DNA of 64,000 nucleotides, taken from the NCBI GenBank assembly GCA_937900485.1, contig CALCEL010000102.1, forward strand, positions 1-64,000, given 5' to 3'. A program made the position numbers and the translations under genes. The DNA comes from an uncultured Prevotellaceae bacterium (GTDB lineage Bacteria > Bacteroidota > Bacteroidia > Bacteroidales > Bacteroidaceae). Shown piece after piece: positions 35,412 through 45,039 of the stretch. Each line of letters begins with the position of its first letter. Positions within the stretch are counted from its first letter, which is position 1. The notes under the pieces were generated by a model. The model was not told the origin of the DNA, ran no database searches, and saw nothing but the letters and a program-made list of their open reading frames with translations.

Positions 35412-35541
35412 ACACTCATAAGATACATGATATTTGAAAAGGTTAAATGTGTCACGAAAAAAGGATGATGTGTGCGGTTCGTGTGTCTTTCATATATTAT
35501 GTAGGTGTGAGGGAGTTCCACATCTGATGGAGAAAACAAAA

Positions 35542-35570
35542 AAGAGTAACCAGCAGATCTGATTACTCTT
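35542..35570 (-). terminator. Terminator after phosphoglucomutase
   Basis: AAGAGTAACCAG (35542-35553) pairs with CTGATTACTCTT (35559-35570) with one wobble, followed on the minus strand by a T run, 36 bases beyond the stop. Confidence 0.85.
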
Positions 35571-35605
35571 TTCTTATATAGCGTCACCACTGATGATGTC
35601 GTGTC

Positions 35606-37345
35606 TTACAGGTTAAGGTCTTTCTTGATGGCTTTAACCTTCTCCTCTGCTGTCTTGACTGCGCTGTCGTAGCACTTAGCGCACTCCATCTCACCCTTGA
35701 CCTCAACGTAGAACTTAATCTTAGGCTCTGTTCCTGAAGGACGTACGCTGATCTTTGTGCCGTCCTCAGTGAACCACTGCAGTACGTTGCTTGTGGCAGG
35801 CATCTCGAGGTCAGTCTGGCTGCCGTCAGCGTTAGTGGCCTTGAGAGTCTTGTAGTCCTTGATGAGAGTGACAGGGCTGCCGCCGAGAGTCTTAGGAGGG
35901 CATACGCGGAAATCCTCCATCATCTTCTTGATCTCGTCAGCACCAGTCTTTCCTGGCTTAACCACAGACACGGCGCTCTGGTATGCGAAACCATAGTCGA
36001 GGTAAATCTTCATGAGAAGGTCGTAGAGAGTCATTCCGTTGTCCTTAGCCCATGCGGCAATCTCGCAGAGGAGACAGATAGATGCTGGAGAATCCTTGTC
36101 GCGTACCTTGTCGTATGGGAGGTAACCGAAGCTCTCCTCGCCACCGCCGATATACTTTTTCTTACCCTCGTCGATTTTAATCTCTCTTGCTATCCACTTG
36201 AAGCCTGTGTACACGTCGCGATACTCGACGTTGTTGCGCTTAGCGATGTCAGCGATGGTCTCTGTCGTCACGATTGTCTTAACCATGAACTCATTGCCTT
36301 TAAGCTGGCCAAGTTTCTTCTTGTTCTCGATGATATAGTAAGAAAGCATCAGAGCTGTCTGGTTTCCGTTGAGTATGCACCACTGACCCTTTGGATCACG
36401 GCATACTACAGCAAGACGGTCTGCGTCAGGGTCAGAGGCGAGCACCAGATCCGCGTTCAGTCTGTCACCGAGCTTCATGCCCAATGTCATTGCCTCAGAG
36501 TTCTCTGGGTTTGGTGAGACGACAGTAGGGAAGTTACCGTCGATGACCATCTGCTCCTTCACAACGTTGATGTTCTGGAATCCCCATGTGCGGAGTGCTG
36601 CAGGTATAATCACACGTCCTGTTCCGTGGAGTGGGGAATAAACGATGCAGAGGTCCTTCTGACGTTTGATGACTTCCTGGTCGATGAGAGTCTCCTTGAC
36701 TGCGTCAAGATAATCCATGTCCATCTCTCCTCCGATAATCTGTATCAGCTCCTCGTTAGGAGTGAACTTCACCTGGTCGATAGTAACCTTGTTCACCTCG
36801 TCGATGATACCTGTGTCGTGTGGTGAGAGTACCTGTGCGCCATCATCCCAGTAAGCTTTGTATCCGTTGTACTCACGTGGGTTATGGCTCGCTGTGATGT
36901 TCACACCTGCCTGTGCTCCGAGCTGGCGAATGGCGAAAGAGATCTCAGGTGTAGGACGAAGGCTCTCAAAGAGATAAACCTTGATGCCGTTAGCTGAGAA
37001 GATGTCAGCCACAGTCTCAGCGAAGAGACGTGAGTTGTTGCGGCAGTCGTGACCTACAACGACACTGATATCCTTCTTGCCAGCGAAAGCCTTGTTGATG
37101 TAGTTGGCAAAACCCTGAGTGGCCATGCCGACGATATATTTGTTCATGCGGTTCGTTCCCGCACCCATGATGCCGCGAAGACCGCCTGTACCGAACTCCA
37201 GATTCTGGTAGAAAGCGTCAATCAGGGCTGTCTTGTCCTCGTTGTCGAGGAGTGCCTTCACTTCTGCCTGTGTCTCTGCGTCAAATGCCGGTGTGAGCCA
37301 TTTCTGTGCCTCAGCCGTACACTGTTTTACTAACTGTTCGTCCAT
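35606..37345 (-). CDS. Phosphoglucomutase/phosphomannomutase family protein
   Basis: 579 residues, the long alpha-D-phosphohexomutase type (PgcA/PGM2-like). Signature blocks: GTGGLRGIMGAGTNRMN near residue 52, the phosphoserine loop NITASHNPREYNGYK near 150, the metal loop ASDPDADRL near 305, the sugar loop GGGEESFGY near 400, and the phosphate-binding loop VRPSGTEPKIKFY near 540. It interconverts hexose 1- and 6-phosphates in the cytoplasm. The exact sugar preference cannot be read from sequence; glucose is likely given the length. Confidence 0.93.
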   Translation of the reverse strand: MDEQLVKQCTAEAQKWLTPAFDAETQAEVKALLDNEDKTALIDAFYQNLEFGTGGLRGIMGAGTNRMNKYIVGMATQGFANYINKAFAGKKDISVVVGHDCRNNSRLFAETVADIFSANGIKVYLFESLRPTPEISFAIRQLGAQAGVNITASHNPREYNGYKAYWDDGAQVLSPHDTGIIDEVNKVTIDQVKFTPNEELIQIIGGEMDMDYLDAVKETLIDQEVIKRQKDLCIVYSPLHGTGRVIIPAALRTWGFQNINVVKEQMVIDGNFPTVVSPNPENSEAMTLGMKLGDRLNADLVLASDPDADRLAVVCRDPKGQWCILNGNQTALMLSYYIIENKKKLGQLKGNEFMVKTIVTTETIADIAKRNNVEYRDVYTGFKWIAREIKIDEGKKKYIGGGEESFGYLPYDKVRDKDSPASICLLCEIAAWAKDNGMTLYDLLMKIYLDYGFAYQSAVSVVKPGKTGADEIKKMMEDFRVCPPKTLGGSPVTLIKDYKTLKATNADGSQTDLEMPATSNVLQWFTEDGTKISVRPSGTEPKIKFYVEVKGEMECAKCYDSAVKTAEEKVKAIKKDLNL

Positions 37346-37504
37346 ATTTTTACTTTGGATTTATTTATTATTAATGAATTTTCCGTTGAAACAAACCTCC
37401 GCAAAGATACTGTTTCTTTTTTGAACGTGGAAATAAAAAGCCATAATTCTGTGACACGTGTCCTGCTGTCTGGTCTCTGGTGTTTCCAGTCAGCTTCAAT
37501 AGCG

Positions 37505-39154
37505 TCACTTAATAAGGTATTTGTCTCCAGTCTCCTTGATTATCTCTTTTCTGTAGCTTTCCGGATAGCCTGGGCGTTCAGGAGACTCGCAGAGTCCATC
37601 CTTTGTCTTTGTGAACTTGCCTAAGTGGTCGACTTTCTTCGTCGCCATGTCGTTGTGCTTTACCACGATATACTGGAACAGATTTGTCCATGCCTTCAGC
37701 ATGGTGTTAGCTGATCCTGTAGAGAATTTCGTGAGTCTGGCAATGTTCTCCTGTGTGTCCTCTTTATCGGATTTGTTTCTGATCATTGCCTCTAAGTTCT
37801 TCACCTTTCTAAAGTTGCGCTTCTCAATGTCGTCTCTTTCCTTCTTCAGGTCAGGGAAGATTTTAGAGTAGTACGGATACACCATATTGCTGACAGTGTT
37901 CTGAACCCAGAAAGCGCTGTTCCAAGAGAAGGTGACGTCATCCTGCTCGTCCTCAATCTTAGTGTAGCATGCAGGAATCTCGGTCACAGTGCAATAGACA
38001 GGTGTGAATGGTGCCATGTTCGGGTCGTCGTTTGTCCACCATACGATACCGGCGTAGAAGTCAGGCACGAAGTTACGCATTTGTCCGATGAAGCAGAAGC
38101 TGGTCTGTTGAGTTGATATTGGCCTCTCGTTGAAGAATGTCTTTTCGTCCACCTTGAATGAGAGAGGTGTAGGTCTGTATGGCATGTTGTAAGGACCTGC
38201 GCCCAACTCATTCTGTATGTCGAACGGTGTGCCCTCATAGTGGTCGCGCATGCCATCCATCACGTCAGTGAGAGATATCTTTCTGTTCGGTTTCATGTAT
38301 AAAGGCATGGCTCCTTTAAGGTCATTACCTTTGGCGTACTCCACGTACTTGTCCATGCCGTCGCAGAAACGGTTGAAGACGCTCCACACTCTCGCCTCGC
38401 AGTAGCGTGTGGCAGAGAAGTCGTTAGGAGAAAAAGCGTCGCGGAAAGAGAATGCGGCGTCGTTAGCGCCATTGAAGAATCCCTTTGAACGTGCGAATTT
38501 GATGATGTCCTTGGAGAATAGTACGTTGTTCTTGTCTTTCTGGTCGAAGGTTGTGATGCGGCTCTGATTGGCGTGAGCGCAGATGCAGTCGTCAGGGATA
38601 CGTATGGCTACCCAGTTGGCGCCCTTATTACCTGAGCCCTTTCCGATCATCTCCATAATCCATATCTCGTTCTTGTCGCAGATGGAGAAAGACTCTCCCT
38701 CCGACGCATATCCGTATTTCTCCACCAGCTCAGTCATGATCTTGATGGCCTCGCGCGCTGTAGTGGCGCGTTCCAGAGTCACGTAGATGAGACTGCCGTA
38801 GTCCATGATGGCGGTAGTGTCGACAAGTTCCTCTCGTCCTCCGAAAGTTGTCTCTGTGATGCTGACCTGATTAGCGTTCATCTGTCCGACCACGTTGTAT
38901 GTCACTGACGCTTCGGCTATCTCACCCATGTAACGGTTGGTGTCCCAGTTGTATATCTTACGAGTCTCACCTTTAGCGTGTTTGCCGCCCACGTGTCTGA
39001 ACATATTGCCGTACATGCCATATGAGTCGGCGTTGTAGCTCACGAATACGCTTCCGTCGCTTGAGGCGTCTTTGCCGACGATGATGTTCGAGCAAGCCTC
39101 AGTCTTGATTGTCCCTGCCAAGAGGAGGAAGAGATAAAGAATTTTCTTTTTCAT
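37505..39154 (-). CDS. C69 family dipeptidase (PepD-like)
   Basis: 549 residues. A signal peptide (about 1-20) is followed directly by ACSNIIVGKDASSDGS; Cys21 would be the N-terminal nucleophile of the Ntn-hydrolase fold after processing. Further family blocks are YNVVGQMNANQVSITETTF, GYASEGESFSICDKNEIWIM and CAHANQSRI. Secreted C69 peptidases in Bacteroidota cleave dipeptides. A -7 element TATATTTG lies at 39275-39268 upstream. Confidence 0.9.
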   Translation of the reverse strand: MKKKILYLFLLLAGTIKTEACSNIIVGKDASSDGSVFVSYNADSYGMYGNMFRHVGGKHAKGETRKIYNWDTNRYMGEIAEASVTYNVVGQMNANQVSITETTFGGREELVDTTAIMDYGSLIYVTLERATTAREAIKIMTELVEKYGYASEGESFSICDKNEIWIMEMIGKGSGNKGANWVAIRIPDDCICAHANQSRITTFDQKDKNNVLFSKDIIKFARSKGFFNGANDAAFSFRDAFSPNDFSATRYCEARVWSVFNRFCDGMDKYVEYAKGNDLKGAMPLYMKPNRKISLTDVMDGMRDHYEGTPFDIQNELGAGPYNMPYRPTPLSFKVDEKTFFNERPISTQQTSFCFIGQMRNFVPDFYAGIVWWTNDDPNMAPFTPVYCTVTEIPACYTKIEDEQDDVTFSWNSAFWVQNTVSNMVYPYYSKIFPDLKKERDDIEKRNFRKVKNLEAMIRNKSDKEDTQENIARLTKFSTGSANTMLKAWTNLFQYIVVKHNDMATKKVDHLGKFTKTKDGLCESPERPGYPESYRKEIIKETGDKYLIK

Positions 39155-39510
39155 TTTGTTTTCGTTTTTTTTCTTTTACGGAAGGACATGACGTCTGTCG
39201 TCTTGCCGGTTAGCGCATGTCCGCGTAGTGTCTGTTCCGTATGTTTACCGTTTTCGCATTTTTTTTGCAAATATAATTCTTTTGAGAAGAACTGTGCGTG
39301 TAAGATGTCAAAAAAAGGGAAATGCGGTACGTGAAAGGTAGTGTAGGCGTAAAAAACACGGCATGAGCGCAAATTAGCGTGAAATGTTTTTGTTATTTCG
39401 CTTTATTGACTTAAATTTGTGATACTGAACAAGCAAAATAACGTGTCGGGAGATTGCCTTTTTTTGTGTCGAGCAATCCCCTTTGGATTATTTAACGTGG
39501 ATTTTAGTCT
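39155..39510. other. Divergent promoter region
   Basis: About 355 bases between the dipeptidase and the first AraC-type regulator, without a gene. For the plus strand TTTG at 39390-39393 and TAAATTTG at 39413-39420 are 19 bases apart, an ideal Bacteroidota promoter. For the minus strand TATATTTG lies at 39275-39268 with a weaker -33 region. Confidence 0.65.
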
Positions 39511-41244
39511 GTGGTAAAAGAAGAGCGAACAGAGACGCACGTCGGTTTACTCAATATGGTGCTGGCGCTGATGTGTTTACTTACGTCTGTCGTGTCGTGC
39601 ACTGGTGTTGACTCTGGTGATGCGGCTCGTGCGGACTATTCCCATTTACTTGACAGTGTGCTGATGATGGCGAAGGCGGATTCCGTCGGCGCCATGCGAC
39701 TTATTGATGAGGCTGAGGCCTCCGGTGTCGTCTCGTGGGACACTATCCGTCTCGCTCGCGCAGACGTGTATTATGTCAGGTATGACATGGTTAAGCAAGA
39801 GAGAGAGCTGACGGCCATCAAGGACAGCTCGTCGTCGGACAAGTCCTCTGTCTTTTATCTTGACGTGCTGGAGCGTCTGGCTCGTCTGCAGGCGACCATG
39901 AAAAACACAAAACAGGCGATAGCCACAAGTTTGTACGGTGACTCCATAGCTCTTGCCACGGATAATATGTTGATGAGGGCGCACTTCCGTTTTGCCATGG
40001 GAATGAGCGCCATGCAGAATGATAACGAGCGCGGAGTGAAATACATAAAGGAGTCGATAGAGATATTAGAGAGTCTGAACGACAGTGCCTCGCATATGGA
40101 TGTCGTCAGGCAAACCATGTATCTCATGAACGCCTACACCATTCAGGGGGCGTACGACGAGTGTATCAAGGTGGGAGAGAAGATGACGAATGACATAAGA
40201 GTCAATGCTCCAGTGTTCTATGACAAGTTGGATCCGACGAAGTCTATCCGTTTTGGAATATACGGACTTCTCTGTCTCTCGTATGCCAATGTGGGTCGTA
40301 TGAGCGAGGCGGCTGTGGCGTACGCCTATGCGTTGACCTATGACAATGAGAGTCCTACTACTCCTGTGTTGTTGGCTAACTGTCTCATGAGCATGAATCG
40401 TTACGATGAGGCGTTGGTAAAGTTCAATGAGCTTGCGGTCAAGTATGAGTCGTCGGGTGACACGGTCAATTATGAGTATGTCAACGTGCTTGAGGGAAAG
40501 ATGATTTGCGCCAAGTCGTCGGGTGACATGCGGTCAGCGCTGTCATACGCCAAGCGTATCATTGGGTTGCGTCACTCTATATACATGAATGACGGTAAGA
40601 AGGAATACTCTGAGTTGGAGACGAGATACAGGACGCAGGAGATTGAAATGAGAAATCAGAACGTGATGGCGGAGTTGCAGGCGAAGCGTGTGTTGGCGGT
40701 GTCTTTGGCCGTGCTCATCTTGTTCTCTCTTGTGGCGATACTTCTCTTTCTTCGTTACAGCAGCATCATGGATCGTAAGAACCGTGTGCTGAAGTCTGAG
40801 GTGGAAAAGGTGATGTCGGCGCATATGGTGCGCAGACGCGCATCTAAGGTGACGGCATCGGCGGGTGACGCGAAGGACGCACTGTCTGAGGAGACGGTGC
40901 TGAACGTGGAGACGTTCATTCACGAGTTGACTGATCGTCATTTGTATGACGACCCGCTGTTCAACAAGGATGACTTGTTGAATGAGCTTAACATGTCAAA
41001 GCGAAGCTTTGGGCGTGACTTCGAGAATATCACAGGTTTGTCTGTGACCAAATATGTGGCGATGCTCAGGATTAGAAGCGCCACAGAGAAGATTAAGAAG
41101 TTCCCGAATCATACGATTGAGAGTATCGCCCTTGATTGTGGATTCAGTAACCGTTCATCGTTCTATCGACAGTTTTCTGACCATTTCGGTATGACGCCTA
41201 CGGAATACAGAAGGCAGCTTGATGTGATGGAGCGTGACAAGTGA
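39511..41244 (+). CDS. Membrane-bound TPR/AraC-type regulator, first of two
   Basis: 577 residues from a GTG. The N-terminus has a hydrophobic segment ending in LTSVVSC, which could be a signal anchor or lipobox. About 40-360 consists of TPR-like helix pairs. One transmembrane helix (VLAVSLAVLILFSLVAILLF, about 390-409) leads to a cytoplasmic part with an AraC-type double HTH near 480-575 (DDLLNELNMSKRSFGRDFEN, IALDCGFSNRSSFYRQFSDH). Such proteins probably sense something in the periplasm and act directly on DNA. 21 bases before its paralogue. Confidence 0.85.
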   Translation: MVKEERTETHVGLLNMVLALMCLLTSVVSCTGVDSGDAARADYSHLLDSVLMMAKADSVGAMRLIDEAEASGVVSWDTIRLARADVYYVRYDMVKQERELTAIKDSSSSDKSSVFYLDVLERLARLQATMKNTKQAIATSLYGDSIALATDNMLMRAHFRFAMGMSAMQNDNERGVKYIKESIEILESLNDSASHMDVVRQTMYLMNAYTIQGAYDECIKVGEKMTNDIRVNAPVFYDKLDPTKSIRFGIYGLLCLSYANVGRMSEAAVAYAYALTYDNESPTTPVLLANCLMSMNRYDEALVKFNELAVKYESSGDTVNYEYVNVLEGKMICAKSSGDMRSALSYAKRIIGLRHSIYMNDGKKEYSELETRYRTQEIEMRNQNVMAELQAKRVLAVSLAVLILFSLVAILLFLRYSSIMDRKNRVLKSEVEKVMSAHMVRRRASKVTASAGDAKDALSEETVLNVETFIHELTDRHLYDDPLFNKDDLLNELNMSKRSFGRDFENITGLSVTKYVAMLRIRSATEKIKKFPNHTIESIALDCGFSNRSSFYRQFSDHFGMTPTEYRRQLDVMERDK

Positions 41245-41265
41245 GTAAGGACAGGGAGTAAAAGG

Positions 41266-43104
41266 ATGAATAAGATAATGATAACGCATAATAGAGCATA
41301 TACTGTGGCCAGCTCCTTGGTGAGGCAGTGTATGTCGGTGGCGGCGTTGACGTTGTGTCTGTGTGCCGTTGCCTTGTCGTCGTGTACGTCTGAGGGGGAG
41401 CTTGGTTGGGAGGGAGTGTCTGAGTCGGTGTTCCTTGACAGCGTCATGCGTGTGGCTGGTCATGATCCTGATGAGGCTCTGCGGTTATTGGCGAGTGGGG
41501 AGCAGTCTGGTCTCTATTCACTGGACTCGATATGTGTTTGCAAGGTTAAGATTTATCTCTCCACATACGATTATGCCAATTGTGAGAGCGCGTTGAGGTG
41601 GCTGGTCAAGAATTCCGACGTTTCCGGTGACTCGTATCATCACATGGAGTGTCTTAGCTCTCTTGTCGATGTACTGCAGCGTCAGCAGAAGATGGATGAG
41701 GCTTTTGAGATCGCCAGACTGGCAGACTCTATCGACGCCTCTTGCGGATATAAGACGGAGCCTAAGGCTCAGTTCCGCTATAAGATGGGCGAGGCTTTGA
41801 TCATGTCCTCTTATGAGGAGGCCATGCGTTACTTGGACGAGTCTATCGAGTTGTGTGTCACGGATAAGGACACGTTGCTGATGCTTGTCTGCGTGAGGTC
41901 CTTGGCATCCATGCAGTATGCTTCGGTGCACTCAGACAATGACAGAAGTATAAAGGTGGGACGGCGCGTGCTCGGTCTCGTGGGCGACAATAATGAATCC
42001 TTTTCTTTGGAATCAGATGAAAAGTCGTCCCTGCTGTTCAGTATCAACGCCATGATGTGTTTGGCGTATGCCGATAAGGGCATGATGCCGGAGGCGTCCA
42101 GGTCGTATGACAATGCAGTGGCGTGTGTTTCCGACTCTGCGTCTTCGCAAAAACTGCTGTATATGACCAATTGCCTGCTTTCGATGAGACGTTATCATGA
42201 GGCTGAGGAACTCTTTGTTAAGATAGGTGAGAGGTATTCTCAAAAGGACGACACGGTGAGCTATGAGTATGCTAAGGTGCTCGACGGGCTTCTCGTGTGC
42301 GCTGAAGGTTACGGCGATTTGAGCAGGGCGTATGACTTATCGCAGCGCATCATCAAACTGCGAAAGGCGATATATCTTGATTGTAATAAGTCACAGTATG
42401 CGGAGTGGGAGTCTGTTTATAGGAAGAAGGCCAAAAGTGATAAGCTTGAGGCAAACCACAAGGCGTCAAGGAGGATGTCGGTCATCTCGTTCTCCGTCGC
42501 CGTCTTGATGATCGTGATGTTGTTCGTGTTCTTCTTCGCTGTCATGTATTACGTGAGGGTGAGCAAGATGAATAGGTTGCTTGCGATAAGAGTCAATGAG
42601 TTTATCGAGTCGGGCAGTTTCGCTGCTGGCAGCGATCGTGTACGAGTTGGTTTGGGAGCAATGGTGACGGATGCTGACGCTAAGCGTGACGAGACGGGAG
42701 AGAAGGATGCCGCCGGCGATACGGCTGCGGATGATAGCGTGACCGAGCGTATGCGCGCCGATGTTGATCTGTTCCTCAAGACAGTCAAGGAGAAGAGACT
42801 GTACGCAGACTCGAATTTCGACAGGGATGGCTTGCTGGATGACCTGGGAATCAGTAAACGCGGATTCTCGCAGGTGTTTAAGAGCGTCACAGGCGTGTCT
42901 TGCCGTGCCTATATATCAGACATGAGGCTGGAGTATGTGGCGGACTGTATTCGTAGACATCCCGACGTGTCAGCGGAGAAACTGGCCGTCGACTGCGGTT
43001 ATGAGAGCAGGGCCACTTTCTATCGACAGTTCTTGAAGCGTTTTGGTATGTCTCCGCTTGAGTACCGCGAGAAGTGCCTGCGTGATGAGCAGACGGGTGA
43101 GTGA
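41266..43104 (+). CDS. Membrane-bound TPR/AraC-type regulator, second of two
   Basis: 612 residues, a paralogue of the preceding gene with the same plan: lipobox-like N-terminus (VALSSC near residue 45), TPR-like helices to about 380, transmembrane helix (SVAVLMIVMLFVFFFAVMYY, about 410-430), a linker rich in Asp and Ala, and a C-terminal AraC HTH (DGLLDDLGISKRGFSQVFKS, LAVDCGYESRATFYRQFLKR). The two share the C-terminal PxxYR ending. They arose by tandem duplication; the signals sensed are unknown. Confidence 0.85.
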   Translation: MNKIMITHNRAYTVASSLVRQCMSVAALTLCLCAVALSSCTSEGELGWEGVSESVFLDSVMRVAGHDPDEALRLLASGEQSGLYSLDSICVCKVKIYLSTYDYANCESALRWLVKNSDVSGDSYHHMECLSSLVDVLQRQQKMDEAFEIARLADSIDASCGYKTEPKAQFRYKMGEALIMSSYEEAMRYLDESIELCVTDKDTLLMLVCVRSLASMQYASVHSDNDRSIKVGRRVLGLVGDNNESFSLESDEKSSLLFSINAMMCLAYADKGMMPEASRSYDNAVACVSDSASSQKLLYMTNCLLSMRRYHEAEELFVKIGERYSQKDDTVSYEYAKVLDGLLVCAEGYGDLSRAYDLSQRIIKLRKAIYLDCNKSQYAEWESVYRKKAKSDKLEANHKASRRMSVISFSVAVLMIVMLFVFFFAVMYYVRVSKMNRLLAIRVNEFIESGSFAAGSDRVRVGLGAMVTDADAKRDETGEKDAAGDTAADDSVTERMRADVDLFLKTVKEKRLYADSNFDRDGLLDDLGISKRGFSQVFKSVTGVSCRAYISDMRLEYVADCIRRHPDVSAEKLAVDCGYESRATFYRQFLKRFGMSPLEYREKCLRDEQTGE

Positions 43105-43681
43105 TTGTCTTGCTGGTTTTGTAACCTTCTTAGCTTTTTTACCTTGGTGATAACCCGCACAAAAAATCCATTCCATTTCGCATATTTTTCATTGTCCGAT
43201 ATTCCTCTTTTTTCGTTGACACGTGACAATGAATAAATGTTTTCTGTAATTTTCCCGTGCCTTATTCGACGTCTGAAAATATTAGGTTAGGACGCCGAAA
43301 AGTTCAGGTTAGGATTTTTAAATTTTCAGACCTGCGTATAGACTATACCCTAACCTGAGATTTTCAAAAAAGAGATATAAGCGTTTTAAATACCTTGTTT
43401 TATAATTATCAGCAAGTTAATCTGATTTTGCCGAAAAATGTGCATAGGAAATTTGGTGAAGGTCCAAATTGTCCGTTATACCACTTGTCGCTTTCTGTGT
43501 TCACTGGTGCGAGTCGCTGAGTATGACCTCGTGATTGTGTGAGATGTGTTTGTCGATGTTGATTTTCTGCAGAAAATCGACCCCGTGCTTTGTACGTGTG
43601 TTTGTGAGCCGTGCTTCCGCTGGCAGTTTGGGGGGATTGGCATGTTCTGGCGTGGCGCATTTGGCGTGTTTGTGCATAAAA
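43105..43681. other. Gene-free stretch with repeat copy D
   Basis: About 575 bases between the second AraC-type gene and the tRNA-His terminator. Repeat copy D occupies 43192-43482. No gene was recognised; open frames here are antisense to the repeat or short. Confidence 0.5.
43192..43482 (+). repeat. Interspersed repeat, copy D
   Basis: A 291-bp unit bounded by TTGTCCGATATTCC (43192-43205) and TTGTCCGTTATACC (43469-43482), colinear with copy B. The internal inverted repeat (about 43272-43292 with 43347-43367) has two mismatches. In all copies a 'GACCTGCGTATAGACTAT'-like middle is conserved. Confidence 0.85.
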
Positions 43682-43720
43682 CCCAAAAAGGTTCTTGAGT
43701 TTCTCAAGAACCTTTTTGGG
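43682..43720 (-). terminator. Terminator of tRNA-His
   Basis: A perfect 18-bp stem (43682-43699 with 43703-43720; core AAGGTTCTTGAG) with a TTT loop, beginning at the last base of the tRNA. The tail on the minus strand is TTTTATGC. Confidence 0.9.
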
Positions 43721-43793
43721 GTGGAGGGTGGGGCTCGAACCCACGACATTCAGAACCACAATCTGACGCTCTAACCAACTGAACTACATCCAC
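43720..43793 (-). tRNA. tRNA-His (GTG) with an acceptor-stem mismatch
   Basis: 74 nt. The anticodon arm CAGAT-TGTGG-TTCTG contains GTG. Acceptor 5' GTGGATG against 3' CCTCCAC leaves one U-C mismatch at the sixth pair where CATCCAC would be expected. T-arm GTGGG-TTCGAGC-CCCAC. The terminator abuts its 3' end. A promoter TACCTTTG lies at 43854-43847 upstream. Confidence 0.9.
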
Positions 43794-43846
43794 CATTTTT
43801 ACTAACGTGAAGGAGTCTGTTAGGATTTCCTTTCCCTTAGCGAGTG

Positions 43847-43854
43847 CAAAGGTA
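43847..43854 (-). promoter_or_regulatory. Promoter -7 element of tRNA-His
   Basis: TACCTTTG on the minus strand, 53 bases upstream of the tRNA, matches TAnnTTTG exactly. Confidence 0.7.
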
Positions 43855-44011
43855 GGAACTTTTTGATAACTGACAAAAAAATCGGCTACTTTTTTCGTGT
43901 TTTATATGAAAAAAGTGGCCGAAGCGTGTTTTCGTCAATAAAATGTCTTTGTCAGCGTTTGAAAAACACGTTTTTTTGTCTTGTGTGTTTCTTCTTTTAT
44001 TGGCGTCGTAG

Positions 44012-44893
44012 TTATTTATAATATTCCTTCTTACCGGCTGCTAGCGTGTTCTTCATCAGTGAGCAGATGGTCATAGGTCCTACACCGCCTGGTACAGGGG
44101 TGATGAAAGAGCATTTCTCCGCAACCTCACTGAACTTGACGTCTCCGTTCAAACGGAAGCCTGACTTCTTGCTAGCGTCTGGCACGCGTGTTGTTCCCAC
44201 GTCGATAATCACTGCTCCCCGCTTAACCATGTCGGCGGTCACGAAGTCTGGGCTGCCCAGCGCGGCTATGATGATGTCCGCCTGTGCGCATTCCTCTTTT
44301 ATGTTCTTAGAGTGTGAGTGGAGCACAGTCACTGTGGCGTCGCCTGGATATCTCTTTTGCATCATCAGCTGTGCCATTGGCTTTCCGACGATGTTGCTTC
44401 TTCCAAGCACCACGCATTTCTTGCCGCTCGTCTCGATGTTGTAGCGCGCGAGCAGGTCTGTGATGCCCAGTGGGGTGGCAGAGATGTAGCAAGGCAGTCC
44501 GATGGACATTCTGCCCACGTTGATAGGGTGGAATCCGTCCACGTCCTTTCTGTAGTCGATGGCTTCGATGACCTTCTGCTCTGATATGTGTTTCGGGAGT
44601 GGAAGCTGTACTATGAATCCGTCCACATCATCGTCTTCGTTGAGCTTGCGCACCTCATTGAGGAGAAACTCCTCTGTGATGTCGTCCTCGAAACGCAGTA
44701 GGGTAGACTTGAATCCGCACTGTTCGCATGCGATGACCTTGTTCTTGACGTATGTCTCGCTTCCTCCGTCGTGTCCGACCAGGATGGCAGCGAGATGAGG
44801 TCGTTTGCCGCCTGACTCAACGATTTTTTTCACTTCTTCAGCGATTTCCGCTTTAATGGCTGTAGCAGTAGCCTTGCCGTCGATAAGTTGCAT
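44012..44893 (-). CDS. folD: Methylenetetrahydrofolate dehydrogenase/cyclohydrolase FolD
   Basis: About 293 residues from the ATG at 44893 (MQLIDGKATATAIKAEI); the open frame runs 30 codons further upstream but that part looks non-coding. Family blocks: YVKNKVIACEQCGFKS with the catalytic Tyr and Lys, GFIVQLPLPKHI, DVDGFHPINVGRM, VLGRSNIVGKPMAQLM and TPVPGGVGPMTICSLMKNT. It converts 5,10-methylene-H4folate to 10-formyl-H4folate with NADP. It follows ffh by about 150 bases. Confidence 0.96.
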   Translation of the reverse strand: MQLIDGKATATAIKAEIAEEVKKIVESGGKRPHLAAILVGHDGGSETYVKNKVIACEQCGFKSTLLRFEDDITEEFLLNEVRKLNEDDDVDGFIVQLPLPKHISEQKVIEAIDYRKDVDGFHPINVGRMSIGLPCYISATPLGITDLLARYNIETSGKKCVVLGRSNIVGKPMAQLMMQKRYPGDATVTVLHSHSKNIKEECAQADIIIAALGSPDFVTADMVKRGAVIIDVGTTRVPDASKKSGFRLNGDVKFSEVAEKCSFITPVPGGVGPMTICSLMKNTLAAGKKEYYK

Positions 44894-45039
44894 GTCGTTA
44901 TTTTTGTTTATGGTTGGTAAAAGAAAAGTGGAAGGTGAGACGCACCGCATTTCGTGAGTGTGCTGTTGTTCACACTTGGTCATGCATAGCTTGTTTCACT
45001 TTCCACTTTCCCGTTGTTTCATTCGTCCTGCGTTATGAG

